Shown: positions 7,446 through 18,204 of the stretch, piece after piece
Layout of the letters: each line of letters starts with the position of its first letter
How positions within the stretch are numbered: the stretch's first letter is position 1
From: Amycolatopsis sp. CA-230715
Lineage (GTDB): Bacteria > Actinomycetota > Actinomycetes > Mycobacteriales > Pseudonocardiaceae
DNA: 64,000 nucleotides
Assembly (NCBI RefSeq): GCF_018736145.1
Contig: NZ_CP059997.1
Coordinates: 5,951,501 to 6,015,500, forward strand
Direction: 5' to 3'
Translations under genes and position numbers: made by a program
The notes under the pieces: generated by a model
Database searches by the model: none
Told to the model about the DNA's origin: nothing
The model's input: the letters and a program-made list of their open reading frames with translations, nothing else

Positions 7446-9190
7446 CCAAGCCGTTTCGCCTGGTGTGCCTCGCGCTGATGTCGTGCGCGGTGCTCGTCGC
7501 GGGCTGCGCGAACGTGCCGGAGGAATCCCAGCCCGAGGTGCTCACCCCGCGCGGCGCCCAGATGTCCAGCCCCGACGTCAAGGAACCGGACCGCAACCTC
7601 GACGCGCTGTCGGTGGTGCGGGCCTTCGCGCACGCCAGCGCGCTGCCGACGGAGAACAACGCCGGTGCCCGCGTGTACCTCGACGAGCAGGTTCGCCAGA
7701 AGTGGAGCCCGGTGCAGGGCTTCACCGTCATCGACGACACCTTCGGCACCGTCTACGACACGACGCAGCCCCAGGACCCCAACGAGCGGTCCGTCGTGCT
7801 GCGCGGGTTCACCGTCGGCGAGCTCGGCGCCGACGCGGCGTTCACCTCCGGGAAGAACTCGTACGAATGGACCTACAAGGTGCGCCGCCAGGCCGACGGG
7901 CAGTGGCGCCTGGTGGATCCGCCGCCGAAGATCGTGCTGGCGGAAAGCGATTTCATCGCGAACTACTTCCGGGTGCCGGTGTACTTCATCGCGCCGGAGT
8001 CCAACGTGCTGGTGCCCGATCTCCGGTACGTGGCCGCGAAACCCCAGTCCGGGCTGCCGGGCCGCGTGGTGAACCTGCTGCTCGGCGGCCCGTCGAACGG
8101 GCTCATCGGCGCGGTCAAGACGGCGATCCCCGAGCAGACCACCCTCGAGACGAACGTGCAGGCGAACAAGGACGGTTCGCTCGTGGTGCCGTTGTCCGGG
8201 GTGGGCGACCAGGGCCAGGACATCCGGAAGCTGATGGCCGCGCAGATCGTGCAGTCGCTGCAGAGCGTCACCACGAGCCGGGTCCAGTTGCTCGGGGACG
8301 GCCGTTCGCTGGTGAGCGGGCACGACGCGTGGCTGCCGAGCGAACTGCCGTCGAACGGCTCGCTGACCGCGCCCGCGGCCGAGTTGCAGGGGCTGATGGT
8401 GGTGAACGGCAGGGTGCGCTCGCTCGCCGACGGCCAGCCCGTGAGCGGCCCGGCCGGTGACGGCTCCGTCGGCATCCTGAGCGCCGCGCAGTCGCTCGAC
8501 GGCAAACGCCTCGCGCTGGTGGAGAACGACCACGGGAAGCAGCAGTTGCGCGTGGGCGAGTTCGGCGGTGAGATGCCGCGGGTTTCGCTCTACGGCAGCT
8601 CGTTGACGAGGCCGACCTGGCGCCCGACGCTGACCGTGGGCGGGGTCGCCAGTGAACTGTGGACTGTGGTGGACGACAAGCAGGTCCTCCGCGTCTCGCG
8701 GTCGGCGGACGGCCGGTGGCTGCCGCAGGTCGTGAACGCCGACGAGATCGCGACGATCGGGCAGATCACCGCGCTCCGGCTGTCCAGGGACGGCACCAGG
8801 GCCGCCCTCATCGTGAACGGCCAGCTGGTCATCGCCTCGGTCGCGCGCGCACAGGATTCGGTGACGTTGCGGATGCCGAAGGTCGTCCGCGGCGGCGGGG
8901 ACCTCACCGGTGTCGTCGACGTCGACTGGGCAGGCCCCGACGTCGTCATCGCCGCCACGACCTCGGCGTCCCAGCCGGTCGTGAAGGTCCCCATCGACGG
9001 GCTGCGGGCCGACCCGTTCAACAGCTCCAACCTGACCCCGCCCGTGCACGCGGTGGCCGCCGCGCCCGGCCGGTCCGTCATGGTCGCCGACAGCGGCGGC
9101 CTGTGGACCGCGTCGGACATCGGCGAGGTATGGCGGCCACACCAGCCAAGCTCCGTCAACGGCGTAGAAACCCCCTTCTACCCCGGCTAG
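7442..9190 (+). CDS. lpqB: Lipoprotein LpqB
   Basis: A 582-residue lipoprotein with a signal peptide and lipobox VAGC (Cys near residue 22). It has the two-part architecture of LpqB: an N-terminal GerMN-type region (about residues 45-280, with RVVNLLLGGPSNGLIGAVKTAIP), then a beta-propeller-like C-terminal half of short strands. In mycobacteria and streptomycetes LpqB works with MtrB to tune MtrA activity and cell-wall homeostasis. The start at 7442 overlaps the mtrB stop. No hairpin follows immediately, but a long inverted repeat lies 214 nt downstream. Confidence 0.97.
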   Translation: MTKPFRLVCLALMSCAVLVAGCANVPEESQPEVLTPRGAQMSSPDVKEPDRNLDALSVVRAFAHASALPTENNAGARVYLDEQVRQKWSPVQGFTVIDDTFGTVYDTTQPQDPNERSVVLRGFTVGELGADAAFTSGKNSYEWTYKVRRQADGQWRLVDPPPKIVLAESDFIANYFRVPVYFIAPESNVLVPDLRYVAAKPQSGLPGRVVNLLLGGPSNGLIGAVKTAIPEQTTLETNVQANKDGSLVVPLSGVGDQGQDIRKLMAAQIVQSLQSVTTSRVQLLGDGRSLVSGHDAWLPSELPSNGSLTAPAAELQGLMVVNGRVRSLADGQPVSGPAGDGSVGILSAAQSLDGKRLALVENDHGKQQLRVGEFGGEMPRVSLYGSSLTRPTWRPTLTVGGVASELWTVVDDKQVLRVSRSADGRWLPQVVNADEIATIGQITALRLSRDGTRAALIVNGQLVIASVARAQDSVTLRMPKVVRGGGDLTGVVDVDWAGPDVVIAATTSASQPVVKVPIDGLRADPFNSSNLTPPVHAVAAAPGRSVMVADSGGLWTASDIGEVWRPHQPSSVNGVETPFYPG

Positions 9191-9204
9191 CCCCCGCCCG
9201 CTGA

Positions 9205-9228
9205 CGACATTTAGCCCGCTAACTGCAC
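9205..9228 (+). repeat. Dispersed 24-nt repeat, copy 1
   Basis: This stretch with core TTTAGCCCGC matches 26195-26218 at 22 of 24 positions. Both copies sit 11-14 nt after the stop codon of a plus-strand gene, in the same orientation. TTAGC-CC-GCTAA here could form a small hairpin. It looks like a dispersed intergenic repeat; function unknown. Confidence 0.5.
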
Positions 9229-9403
9229 TTCAGGACCCGGCCCACGCCCGCCCACCCCAAGCCGACCCGCCCGCCTACCTCCCGAGTGCCGCGAGGTCCG
9301 GGCCGAAGGCCCGGCCATTGCCAACCCAGCCCCGCACCCGGCGATCCGACGCGCCCCGCGCGGCGGGAGCGTGCAGTCGGGCGCAGGGCCGCCAAGGCCC
9401 TCT

Positions 9404-9480
9404 AAATTTGCGATGGCAGGGCGCACCCCGCGACCAACCGGCGGATCACCACGGGTGCCGCGCCCTGGCAGCGCAAATTT
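9404..9480. repeat. Long imperfect inverted repeat between lpqB and the comF-like gene
   Basis: The left arm (9404-9428, starting AAATTTGCGATGGCAGGGCG) and the right arm (9453-9480, ending CGCAAATTT) pair over about 23 positions with two mismatches and a 2-3 nt bulge, around a 24-nt loop. The rest of the 327-nt gap (9191-9517) holds no gene I can support. The structure could end mtrAB-lpqB transcripts, or be a small inverted-repeat element, since its AT-rich ends contrast with the GC-rich surroundings. Confidence 0.6.
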
Positions 9481-9517
9481 TGCCGACCGATAAAGAAGAC
9501 TGTCGGGGGTCGGGTGC

Positions 9518-10195
9518 ATGCTGCCGGGTGTGGGGGAGAAGGCGGGAGTGTTCAAGCGGGCGGTCGATCTCGTGCTGCCCGGGGTCTGCGCCGGTTGTGG
9601 CGGGCTGGGGGCGGCGTGCTGCGAGTCGTGCGCGGGGGTGTTCGGGGCGCCGTCGGCGGTGGGGTGCGTGCCGGGGGCGTTCGCCTTGGCGCGGTACCGC
9701 GGGGTGCCGCGGCGGCTGGTGCTCGCCTACAAGGAGCGCGGCAGGCGCGATCTGGCGCCGGTGCTCGGTGCGGCGCTGGCGCGCGCGGTGCCGTTCCTGC
9801 CCGGTGAGCTGACCGGGCCGGACGGGGTGTGGTGGCTGGTGCCCGCGCCGTCGGCGCGGGCGGCGTCGCGGCCGCGGGGTGGTCCGCACGTGCTGGAGCT
9901 GGCGCGGCGGTGCGCGGGGGCGTTGGCGGTGGCGGGGTACCGCGCGGCGGTGGCGCCGGCGCTGGAGACGGCCGCCGGGGTGCGGGACGCGGTGGGGCTG
10001 GCCAGGGCGGAGCGCGCCGCGAACCTCGAAGGCGGTGTGCGGGTGGACGTGCGGGGCCTGCCCGCGCCGGGGACGCGGGTGGTGCTGGTCGACGACGTGA
10101 TCACCACCGGTGCGACGGCCGCGGTGAGCGCTTCGGCGCTCGAAAGCGCTGGTTGCCGGGTCGCCGCGGTGCTGGCGCTCACCTCGGCGGCCTGA
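9518..10195 (+). CDS. ComF-family phosphoribosyltransferase-like protein
   Basis: A 225-residue protein with an N-terminal four-cysteine zinc-ribbon-like segment (CAGCGGLGAACCESC, residues 20-34) and a C-terminal phosphoribosyltransferase fold with the PRPP loop VVLVDDVITTGAT near residue 187. This is the ComF/GntX family layout, linked in other bacteria to DNA uptake or nucleotide salvage; the actinobacterial role is not known. From memory, M. tuberculosis Rv3242c holds the same position between lpqB and hpf. ATG 9518 is used; internal GTG starts are possible. Confidence 0.88.
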   Translation: MLPGVGEKAGVFKRAVDLVLPGVCAGCGGLGAACCESCAGVFGAPSAVGCVPGAFALARYRGVPRRLVLAYKERGRRDLAPVLGAALARAVPFLPGELTGPDGVWWLVPAPSARAASRPRGGPHVLELARRCAGALAVAGYRAAVAPALETAAGVRDAVGLARAERAANLEGGVRVDVRGLPAPGTRVVLVDDVITTGATAAVSASALESAGCRVAAVLALTSAA

Positions 10196-10580
10196 GCGAG
10201 GGTGAATCCAGGTGTCACCTACACGAGTGATATTCGATGGGAACGCACACGCGGTGCCGACCGTTGTCGGGGTATGAGGCCCACCGCCGGAAGCACACCG
10301 ACGCGAGGCCGCTCCACCGGGGTGGCGGACGCGACCGCCCCGGTGATCACACTCGGCCCGGATCAGCCGGTTTCGAGGGGCTGTCAAGGTGAATTGTCCA
10401 CTCGAAAGCTGGTCCGAACGGGTTGTGTCCCGACGGAATTCCCGGGATTTTCGCTGCGCGGAGTAGTCGGATCTCACGCCTCGACATCCCCCGCCTCGGG
10501 GGCTGTTGTGATCGGCGTTACCCGGCTAACGTGCTCCGCTATCAGCAATCCCGGCAGGCAGGCAGGGAGGTGACCAGCCC

Positions 10581-10607
10581 ATGACCCTGGCGCTGGAGGA
10601 GCGCTGA
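10581..10607 (+). other. Candidate 8-codon leader ORF in the hpf upstream region
   Basis: ATG 10581 opens an 8-codon frame (MTLALEER) closed by TGA, preceded at 7 nt by AGGGAGGTGA, the best Shine-Dalgarno-like sequence in this gap. It lies 156 nt before hpf. It may be a leader peptide or chance. The rest of the 568-nt gap 10196-10763 holds a short palindrome AGGTG-T-CACCT at 10210-10220 and no other gene I can support. Confidence 0.3.
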
Positions 10608-10763
10608 GCCTGGTCGGCGGAACACCCACGAGACGTCGTATCGGTTGTTACCGCCGGGTTTCCTCACCGCCCTGTACGGGCTTTCCAAGTCCCCGAAAGT
10701 ACTTCTTCACCGGCGCCGTAGTGATCAACCAGCTCGCAGACATCTCAGCGAGGGAGGTCGTGT

Positions 10764-11459
10764 ATGGACATCGTCGTCAAGGGCCGCAACGTGGAGGTGC
10801 CCGAGCACTATCGGGCCCACGTCAGTGAAAAGCTGGCCCGTCTTGAGCGCTACGACAGGAAAGTCATCCGGTACGACGTGGAGTTGTTCCACGAACCGAA
10901 CCGCAGGCAGTCGAAGAGCTGCCAGCGAGTGGAAATCACCGGAAAGGGAAAGGGCCCGGCCGTACGCGCCGAGGCCTGTGCGGGTGACTTCTATGCCGCG
11001 CTCGACTCCGCGGTGAGCAAACTGGAAAGCCGCATGCGCAAGCTGCACGACCGGCGTCGCGTCCACTACGGACGGCGCCGCTCGGAATCGGTCGCCGAAG
11101 CGACTTCGATGGCAGCCGGCGGCGGTCCGGTTCCCACGGACGGCGGAAGGCGCCCCGCGGCGAGCACCGCGGTACTCGAAGCGCCATCGCTTCCGGAAAC
11201 CGAGTTGGTGAACGGCTCGGTCGCGGAGGAAATCGAACTGCCGCACCAGCGATGGGACGACGGTGTAGCCGACAACCCACCCGGCAGCATCGTTCGCGAG
11301 AAACAACATTCCGCGGATCCCATGACGGTCGACCAGGCGCTCTACGAAATGGAGCTGGTCGGTCACGACTTCTATCTCTTCTTCGACTCCGACGCGGGCA
11401 GGCCCAGCGTCGTCTACCGGCGGAAGGGCTTCGACTACGGCGTCATCCGGCTCGGCTGA
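10764..11459 (+). CDS. hpf: Long-form ribosome hibernation promoting factor
   Basis: A 231-residue protein with the N-terminal HPF/YfiA domain (MDIVVKGRNVEVPEHYRAHV through about residue 105), a variable linker, and the C-terminal dimerisation domain (residues about 170-231: DPMTVDQALYEMELVGHDFYLFFD...VYRRKGFDYGVIRLG). This is the long HPF, which pairs ribosomes into inactive 100S dimers in stationary phase. GGGAGG lies 7 nt before ATG 10764. It sits between the comF-like gene and secA, as in mycobacteria. A stem-loop at 11472 separates it from secA. Confidence 0.97.
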   Translation: MDIVVKGRNVEVPEHYRAHVSEKLARLERYDRKVIRYDVELFHEPNRRQSKSCQRVEITGKGKGPAVRAEACAGDFYAALDSAVSKLESRMRKLHDRRRVHYGRRRSESVAEATSMAAGGGPVPTDGGRRPAASTAVLEAPSLPETELVNGSVAEEIELPHQRWDDGVADNPPGSIVREKQHSADPMTVDQALYEMELVGHDFYLFFDSDAGRPSVVYRRKGFDYGVIRLG

Positions 11460-11471
11460 CCGGGTATTTCT

Positions 11472-11505
11472 CCGACGGCCCGTGCGTTCGCGCGCGGGCC
11501 GTCGG
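11472..11505 (+). terminator. Stem-loop terminator after hpf
   Basis: CCGACGGCCCG (11472-11482) pairs perfectly with CGGGCCGTCGG (11495-11505) around a 12-nt loop, 12 nt past the hpf stop. There is no U-tract. Confidence 0.65.
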
Positions 11506-11634
11506 CGTGTGTCCGGCACGGGACGTGCATCGACGGGGTGGCCTTCCCTACGATGGGGTGAACACGGTCGCCGTCGGGGCCGTGCTACCGACGCGCGTTC
11601 GCTCCGAGACACAAGCTAGTGAGGTCTGAAGACG

Positions 11635-14463
<2,829 letters not shown>

Positions 14464-14478
14464 CGCGTTCGGCTTGGA

Positions 14479-14516
14479 GGGGCCTCCCCGGTTTCGGCCG
14501 GGGAGGCCCCTTTTTT
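14479..14516 (+). terminator. Intrinsic terminator of secA
   Basis: A perfect 13-bp stem, GGGGCCTCCCCGG with CCGGGGAGGCCCC, around a 6-nt loop is followed by six T residues (14511-14516). This is the most classical terminator in the window. Confidence 0.9.
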
Positions 14517-14953
14517 CACTCGGTGGGCGTTCCGGTGAGGAGCGCGAACTCGGTGCACAGCCAGCCTTGGCGTCGCCGTTCGAACCGCGCCGTGACGGCC
14601 AGTGCACGCCCCCGCGTGTGCACGACGCCGCAGGTCTCCACCACGCCCCGCAGCGGCGAGGTGGCCCGTACGGACCGCACGGTGTAGCGGGTGCCCGCGG
14701 TGGGGCCGCGACTGGTGAGGCGCGCGTACAGCCGCGGGTGCAGGAAGCGCCGCACCTGCACGGCGGCCCGATGCCCTTCCCGCACCTCGAGGATGGCCGA
14801 GAACAGCGTGGTGAAGTCGGGGAGCGTCCGCTGTGCGCCGCCGAGCTTCCGTTCCGTAGTGGCGTGCTGAGGCCGCGGTCCCGAGCGCGCCCGCGGCCGG
14901 AACTCCTCGATCTGGTCGAGCGGCACGAGCCGTCTCGATTCGCGTTGGTCCAT
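14516..14953 (-). CDS. Rv3235-family protein
   Basis: A 145-residue soluble, arginine-rich protein. The N-terminal third (RPRARSGPRPQHATTERK) looks disordered. The C-terminal part (from about residue 50, LPDFTTLFSAILEVREGHRAAVQVRRFLHPRLYARL) ends ARFERRRQGWLCTEFALLTG, the pattern of the SecA-linked Rv3235 family. Position beside secA supports this. ATG 14953 is used. No biochemical function is known; a role linked to secretion is only suggested by the conserved location. Confidence 0.7.
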   Translation of the reverse strand: MDQRESRRLVPLDQIEEFRPRARSGPRPQHATTERKLGGAQRTLPDFTTLFSAILEVREGHRAAVQVRRFLHPRLYARLTSRGPTAGTRYTVRSVRATSPLRGVVETCGVVHTRGRALAVTARFERRRQGWLCTEFALLTGTPTE

Positions 14954-15104
14954 TTCGTGTTCCCCCCTCGAACCGGCCCTCCCCAGGGCCGCCGCGGAAC
15001 AGAGCGACCGGCGGATCGGCGCCGGGCGGCTTGACCACGAGCCGGTGAATCATCGCGGTTGCGCGCCGCTGCGCCGGGGCACTGCGATAGGGCACCATCG
15101 GGGG

Positions 15105-15500
15105 ATGAACGGGCCGAGGGGACTGGTGCTCGATTTCGCCGGGGTGCTGACCGAGCCGGAGGCGGGCGAGTTGCTGGCGCTGCTGGACAAGCTGCGCGAT
15201 CGCGGGATCAAGACGGCGCTGCTGTCGAACGCGGCGGGCGGTGGTTCGGTGCGCCGCAGGCTGGAGCCGTTCTTCGACGCGCAGGTCTACTCCGGGGAGG
15301 TCGGCTGCGCCAAACCGGCGCGCGAGGTGTTCCTGCTGACCGCGAGCCTGCTGGACCTGCCCGCGGACGCGTGCGTGTTCGTCGACGACGCCGCGTCCAA
15401 CGTGGCGGGCGCGGTCGCCGCCGGAATGGCGGGCGTGCACCACACGTCGATTCCGGAAACGCTCGGAGAGCTGGAAATCCTGTTCAGCTCCGCGTTGTGA
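15105..15500 (+). CDS. HAD-superfamily hydrolase-like protein (short)
   Basis: A 131-residue protein with HAD motifs: a modified motif I (LVLDFAGVLT, with Ala where the second catalytic Asp normally sits), motif II Ser in LLSNAA, motif III Lys in GCAKP and motif IV VFVDDAASNV. It lacks a cap domain and is shorter than most HADs. Loss of the second Asp (DFAGV rather than DxDGV) suggests altered or absent phosphatase activity. GGGG lies just before ATG 15105. Its 3' end overlaps the convergent methyltransferase gene by 17 nt. Confidence 0.8.
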   Translation: MNGPRGLVLDFAGVLTEPEAGELLALLDKLRDRGIKTALLSNAAGGGSVRRRLEPFFDAQVYSGEVGCAKPAREVFLLTASLLDLPADACVFVDDAASNVAGAVAAGMAGVHHTSIPETLGELEILFSSAL

Positions 15501-16254
15501 CGGCGCGGCGGACGATTTCGAACGAGAGCACCGCGGCGGCCGCGGACACGTTGAGGGATTCCACCTCGCCCGGCATCGGGATCGACACCCAGCCCGCGAC
15601 GAGTTCGGCGACCTCCGCGCTCACGCCGTTCGTTTCGCCGCCGAGCACGAACGCGGCGCGGCGCGGGAGATCCACGTCGAACAGCGAGCCGTCGCCGGAA
15701 GCACCGAGCGCGTACAGCCCGTACCCGGCTTCCACGAGCAACTCCGCGGCTTCACGGGCGGTACCGCAGCGCAGCACCGGCGCGCGGAACGCGACACCGG
15801 CGGATGCCTTGACCACCAGGGGATCGAGCGCCGCGACACCGCGGCGCGGGACCACGATCCCGCCGAGCCCGGCGGCGGTCGCGGTGCGCAGGATCATCCC
15901 GACGTTGGCCGGGGTCGTGATGCCGTCGAGCACGAGAACACGTTCGGGCGCACGGGATCCGAGCGCGGCCGCGAGCGGGCGCATGCGGGGCGCGACGACG
16001 TCGGCGAGCACGCCCTGGTCCTGTTTCCCGTTGCCCGCGAGCACCTTCACCCGGTGCGCGCTCGCGCGGTCGACGCGCACGCCCGCCGCTTTCGCGGCCC
16101 GCTGGATCTCGGCGGCGTTCGGCCCGCGCACCGTGTCGGCGAGGATCACCTTGTCGACGTCGAGCGCCGGGTCGCCGAGCGCCTCCAGCACCGGCTTCCG
16201 GCCGTACACGGTCAGGAAGCGGTCCTTCGGCGAGACTGTCGACTCATCACCCAC
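15484..16254 (-). CDS. TrmH/SpoU-family RNA 2'-O-methyltransferase
   Basis: A 256-residue protein with an N-terminal substrate-binding domain (from about residue 15: FLTVYGRKPVLEALGDPALDVDKVIL) and a C-terminal SPOUT knot domain. The three SpoU motifs are clear: motif 1 NVGMILRTA with the catalytic Arg, motif 2 AFVLGGETNGVS, and motif 3 IPMPGEVESLNVSAAAAV. It uses S-adenosylmethionine to methylate a ribose in rRNA or tRNA; the target base is not predictable. ATG 16254 is used. The divergent acyltransferase gene starts 35 nt away. Confidence 0.93.
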   Translation of the reverse strand: MGDESTVSPKDRFLTVYGRKPVLEALGDPALDVDKVILADTVRGPNAAEIQRAAKAAGVRVDRASAHRVKVLAGNGKQDQGVLADVVAPRMRPLAAALGSRAPERVLVLDGITTPANVGMILRTATAAGLGGIVVPRRGVAALDPLVVKASAGVAFRAPVLRCGTAREAAELLVEAGYGLYALGASGDGSLFDVDLPRRAAFVLGGETNGVSAEVAELVAGWVSIPMPGEVESLNVSAAAAVLSFEIVRRAVTTRS

Positions 16255-16288
16255 ACGACGAAGTCTCGCATTGTGTCAGGATCGTGCC

Positions 16289-17695
16289 ATGCCCGACCGC
16301 TTGTCCGCGCTGGACGCGTCCTTCCTGTATCTCGAGGATTCGGCGACGCCGATGCACGTCGGCGGGGTGGCCGTGTTCGAGCGGCCGCGCGCCGGGTTCA
16401 GCTACGAGGACCTGCTCGCGCTGGTGGCCCAGCGGCTCGCGTTCCTGCCGCGCTACCGGCAGCGGGTGCTGACGGTGCCGGGCCACCTCGCGCGGCCGGT
16501 GTGGGTGGACGACGTCGACTTCGACCTGAACTACCACGTGCGGCGCTCGGCCCTGCCCGCGCCGGGCAGCGACGAGCAGCTGTTCGACCTGGTCGCGCGG
16601 CTCATGTCGCGGCGGCTCGCCCCGGAGCGGCCGTTGTGGGAGGCCTACTTCGTCGAAGGGCTCGCCGGCGACCGCGTGGCGCTGGTGACGAAGACCCACC
16701 AGTCCGTGGTGGACGGTGTCGGCACGATCGAAATCGGCCAGCTCATCCTCGACACCGCGCCGCAGGAGCCGGAACAGCCGGAGGACACCTGGGCGCCGCG
16801 CCGCCAGCCGAGCCGCTCGCAGCTGATGCTCGACGCGGTCAGCGAAACCGTGCAGCGGCCGGGCGAACTGGTGGAGAACGTGCGGTCGGCCGCCGCGGAC
16901 GTGGTGGCGACGGCGGGGAAGTTCTCCGACACCCTCGGTGGTGTCGCGTCCGCGCTGCGCACGATGGCGCGCCCGGCACCGTCGGGGCCGCTGAACGTCC
17001 CGGTGTCCGGCGGGCGCGTGTTCGCCACGGTCCGCACCAGGCTGGCGGACTACCGGAAGGTCAGGGCCGACCACGGCGGCACGGTCAACGACGTCGTGCT
17101 GGCCGCGATCACCGGCGCGCTACGGGAATGGCTTCTGTCCAGGGGAGCCGCGCTGACGCCGGTCACCACCCTGCGCGCGCTGGTGCCGATGGCGGTGCGC
17201 GACGCGGACGCGGCCGAGTACTCGGGTGTCGGCCTCGTCGGCAACCAGGTCGACGCCTATCTGGTCGATCTGCCGGTCGGCGAGCCGAACCCGGTGCTGC
17301 GGCTGCAGCACATCGGGCACGCGATGGTCGAGCACCTCGACTCCGGCCGCTCGGTGGCCGCGCGGGCGCTGCTGCGGGTCGGCGGCTTCGCGCCCGCGAC
17401 CCTGCACTCCCTCGGCGCGCGGGCGGCCGGCTCGTTCTCGGACCGCATCTTCAACCTCGTCATCACGAATTCCCCTGGCCCGCAGGAACCGCTGTACGCG
17501 GGGCAGGCGAAGATGACCGAGATGTACCCGGTCATCCCGCTGGTGCGCAACCAGGCACTGGCGATCGGCGTAACCTCGTACCACGGTGGCGTCTACTTCG
17601 GACTGAACGGCGATCGCAAGGCGCTGTCCGATGTGGACGTACTGGCCGGAATGATCGAGGAGTCACTCGAAGAGCTGAAGGGTGCGCACTGGTGA
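16289..17695 (+). CDS. WS/DGAT-family O-acyltransferase
   Basis: A 468-residue protein with the family start MPDRLSALDASFLYLEDSATPMHVGG and the C-terminal segment NLVITNSPGPQEPLYAGQAKM. The catalytic motif, normally HHxxxDG, reads H137-Q138-SVVDG, so the second His, the usual general base, is Gln. The family makes wax esters and triacylglycerols from acyl-CoA. The Gln may mark a divergent subfamily with altered activity. In mycobacteria tgs3 lies in the same neighbourhood. The downstream DUF6912 gene starts inside its stop (GTGA), indicating one transcript. Confidence 0.93.
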   Translation: MPDRLSALDASFLYLEDSATPMHVGGVAVFERPRAGFSYEDLLALVAQRLAFLPRYRQRVLTVPGHLARPVWVDDVDFDLNYHVRRSALPAPGSDEQLFDLVARLMSRRLAPERPLWEAYFVEGLAGDRVALVTKTHQSVVDGVGTIEIGQLILDTAPQEPEQPEDTWAPRRQPSRSQLMLDAVSETVQRPGELVENVRSAAADVVATAGKFSDTLGGVASALRTMARPAPSGPLNVPVSGGRVFATVRTRLADYRKVRADHGGTVNDVVLAAITGALREWLLSRGAALTPVTTLRALVPMAVRDADAAEYSGVGLVGNQVDAYLVDLPVGEPNPVLRLQHIGHAMVEHLDSGRSVAARALLRVGGFAPATLHSLGARAAGSFSDRIFNLVITNSPGPQEPLYAGQAKMTEMYPVIPLVRNQALAIGVTSYHGGVYFGLNGDRKALSDVDVLAGMIEESLEELKGAHW

Positions 17696-18186
17696 GGGTC
17701 TATCTTCCTGCCACGATCGACATGCTGAAGAAGGCGACGGCCGACGGGCGGTTCACCCCGGTCAGCGGCACCGGTTTCGCGCTGACCCCGGCACTGCGCG
17801 AGTCGTACACGAGCGGTTCGACCGAGGAGCTGGAGTACGTCGCGCTGACCGACGCCGCCCGCGCGTCGCTGCGGCTGCTCGGCGCGGAGGACGAGGGCGC
17901 CCTGCCGCGCCGGGTGGTCGTGTCGGTCGACGTGGACGAGGCGACCCCGCGGCCCGATCTCGACCCGGCGGTGGTGCGGTTGCCGGGCGCGGTGGAGCTG
18001 GACGCCATCGCCGCGGTGCACGTGGACACCGAAGAGGCCGAGGACGCCGTCCGCGCGGCGGCCGCCGTCATCGACGCCGCCGACCTCGGTGACGAGGACG
18101 CCGAATTCGCCCTCGGTGACGCGGAGGACCACGAGCTGGCCTGGTACGCCCCGCAGGAACTGCCGTTCCTGCTGGAACTGCTGTAG
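17692..18186 (+). CDS. DUF6912-family protein (Rv3231c-like)
   Basis: A 164-residue acidic protein starting MRVYLPATIDMLKKATADGRF at GTG 17692, overlapping the acyltransferase stop. It is rich in Asp/Glu in its C-terminal half and ends in a YAPQELPFLLELL tail. The beginning matches what I recall of the Rv3231c family, found in the same genomic neighbourhood of actinobacteria. No signal peptide, membrane segment or catalytic motif is evident. Function unknown; coupling to the acyltransferase may mean a shared process. Confidence 0.75.
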   Translation: MRVYLPATIDMLKKATADGRFTPVSGTGFALTPALRESYTSGSTEELEYVALTDAARASLRLLGAEDEGALPRRVVVSVDVDEATPRPDLDPAVVRLPGAVELDAIAAVHVDTEEAEDAVRAAAAVIDAADLGDEDAEFALGDAEDHELAWYAPQELPFLLELL

Positions 18187-18204
18187 CGAGCGGGGCGCGC
18201 CCGG

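Noticed and set aside
10202..10573. A 123-codon frame upstream of hpf
   Set aside because: No ribosome-binding site of note, no recognisable domain and atypical codon third positions; it is probably chance in a GC-rich gap.
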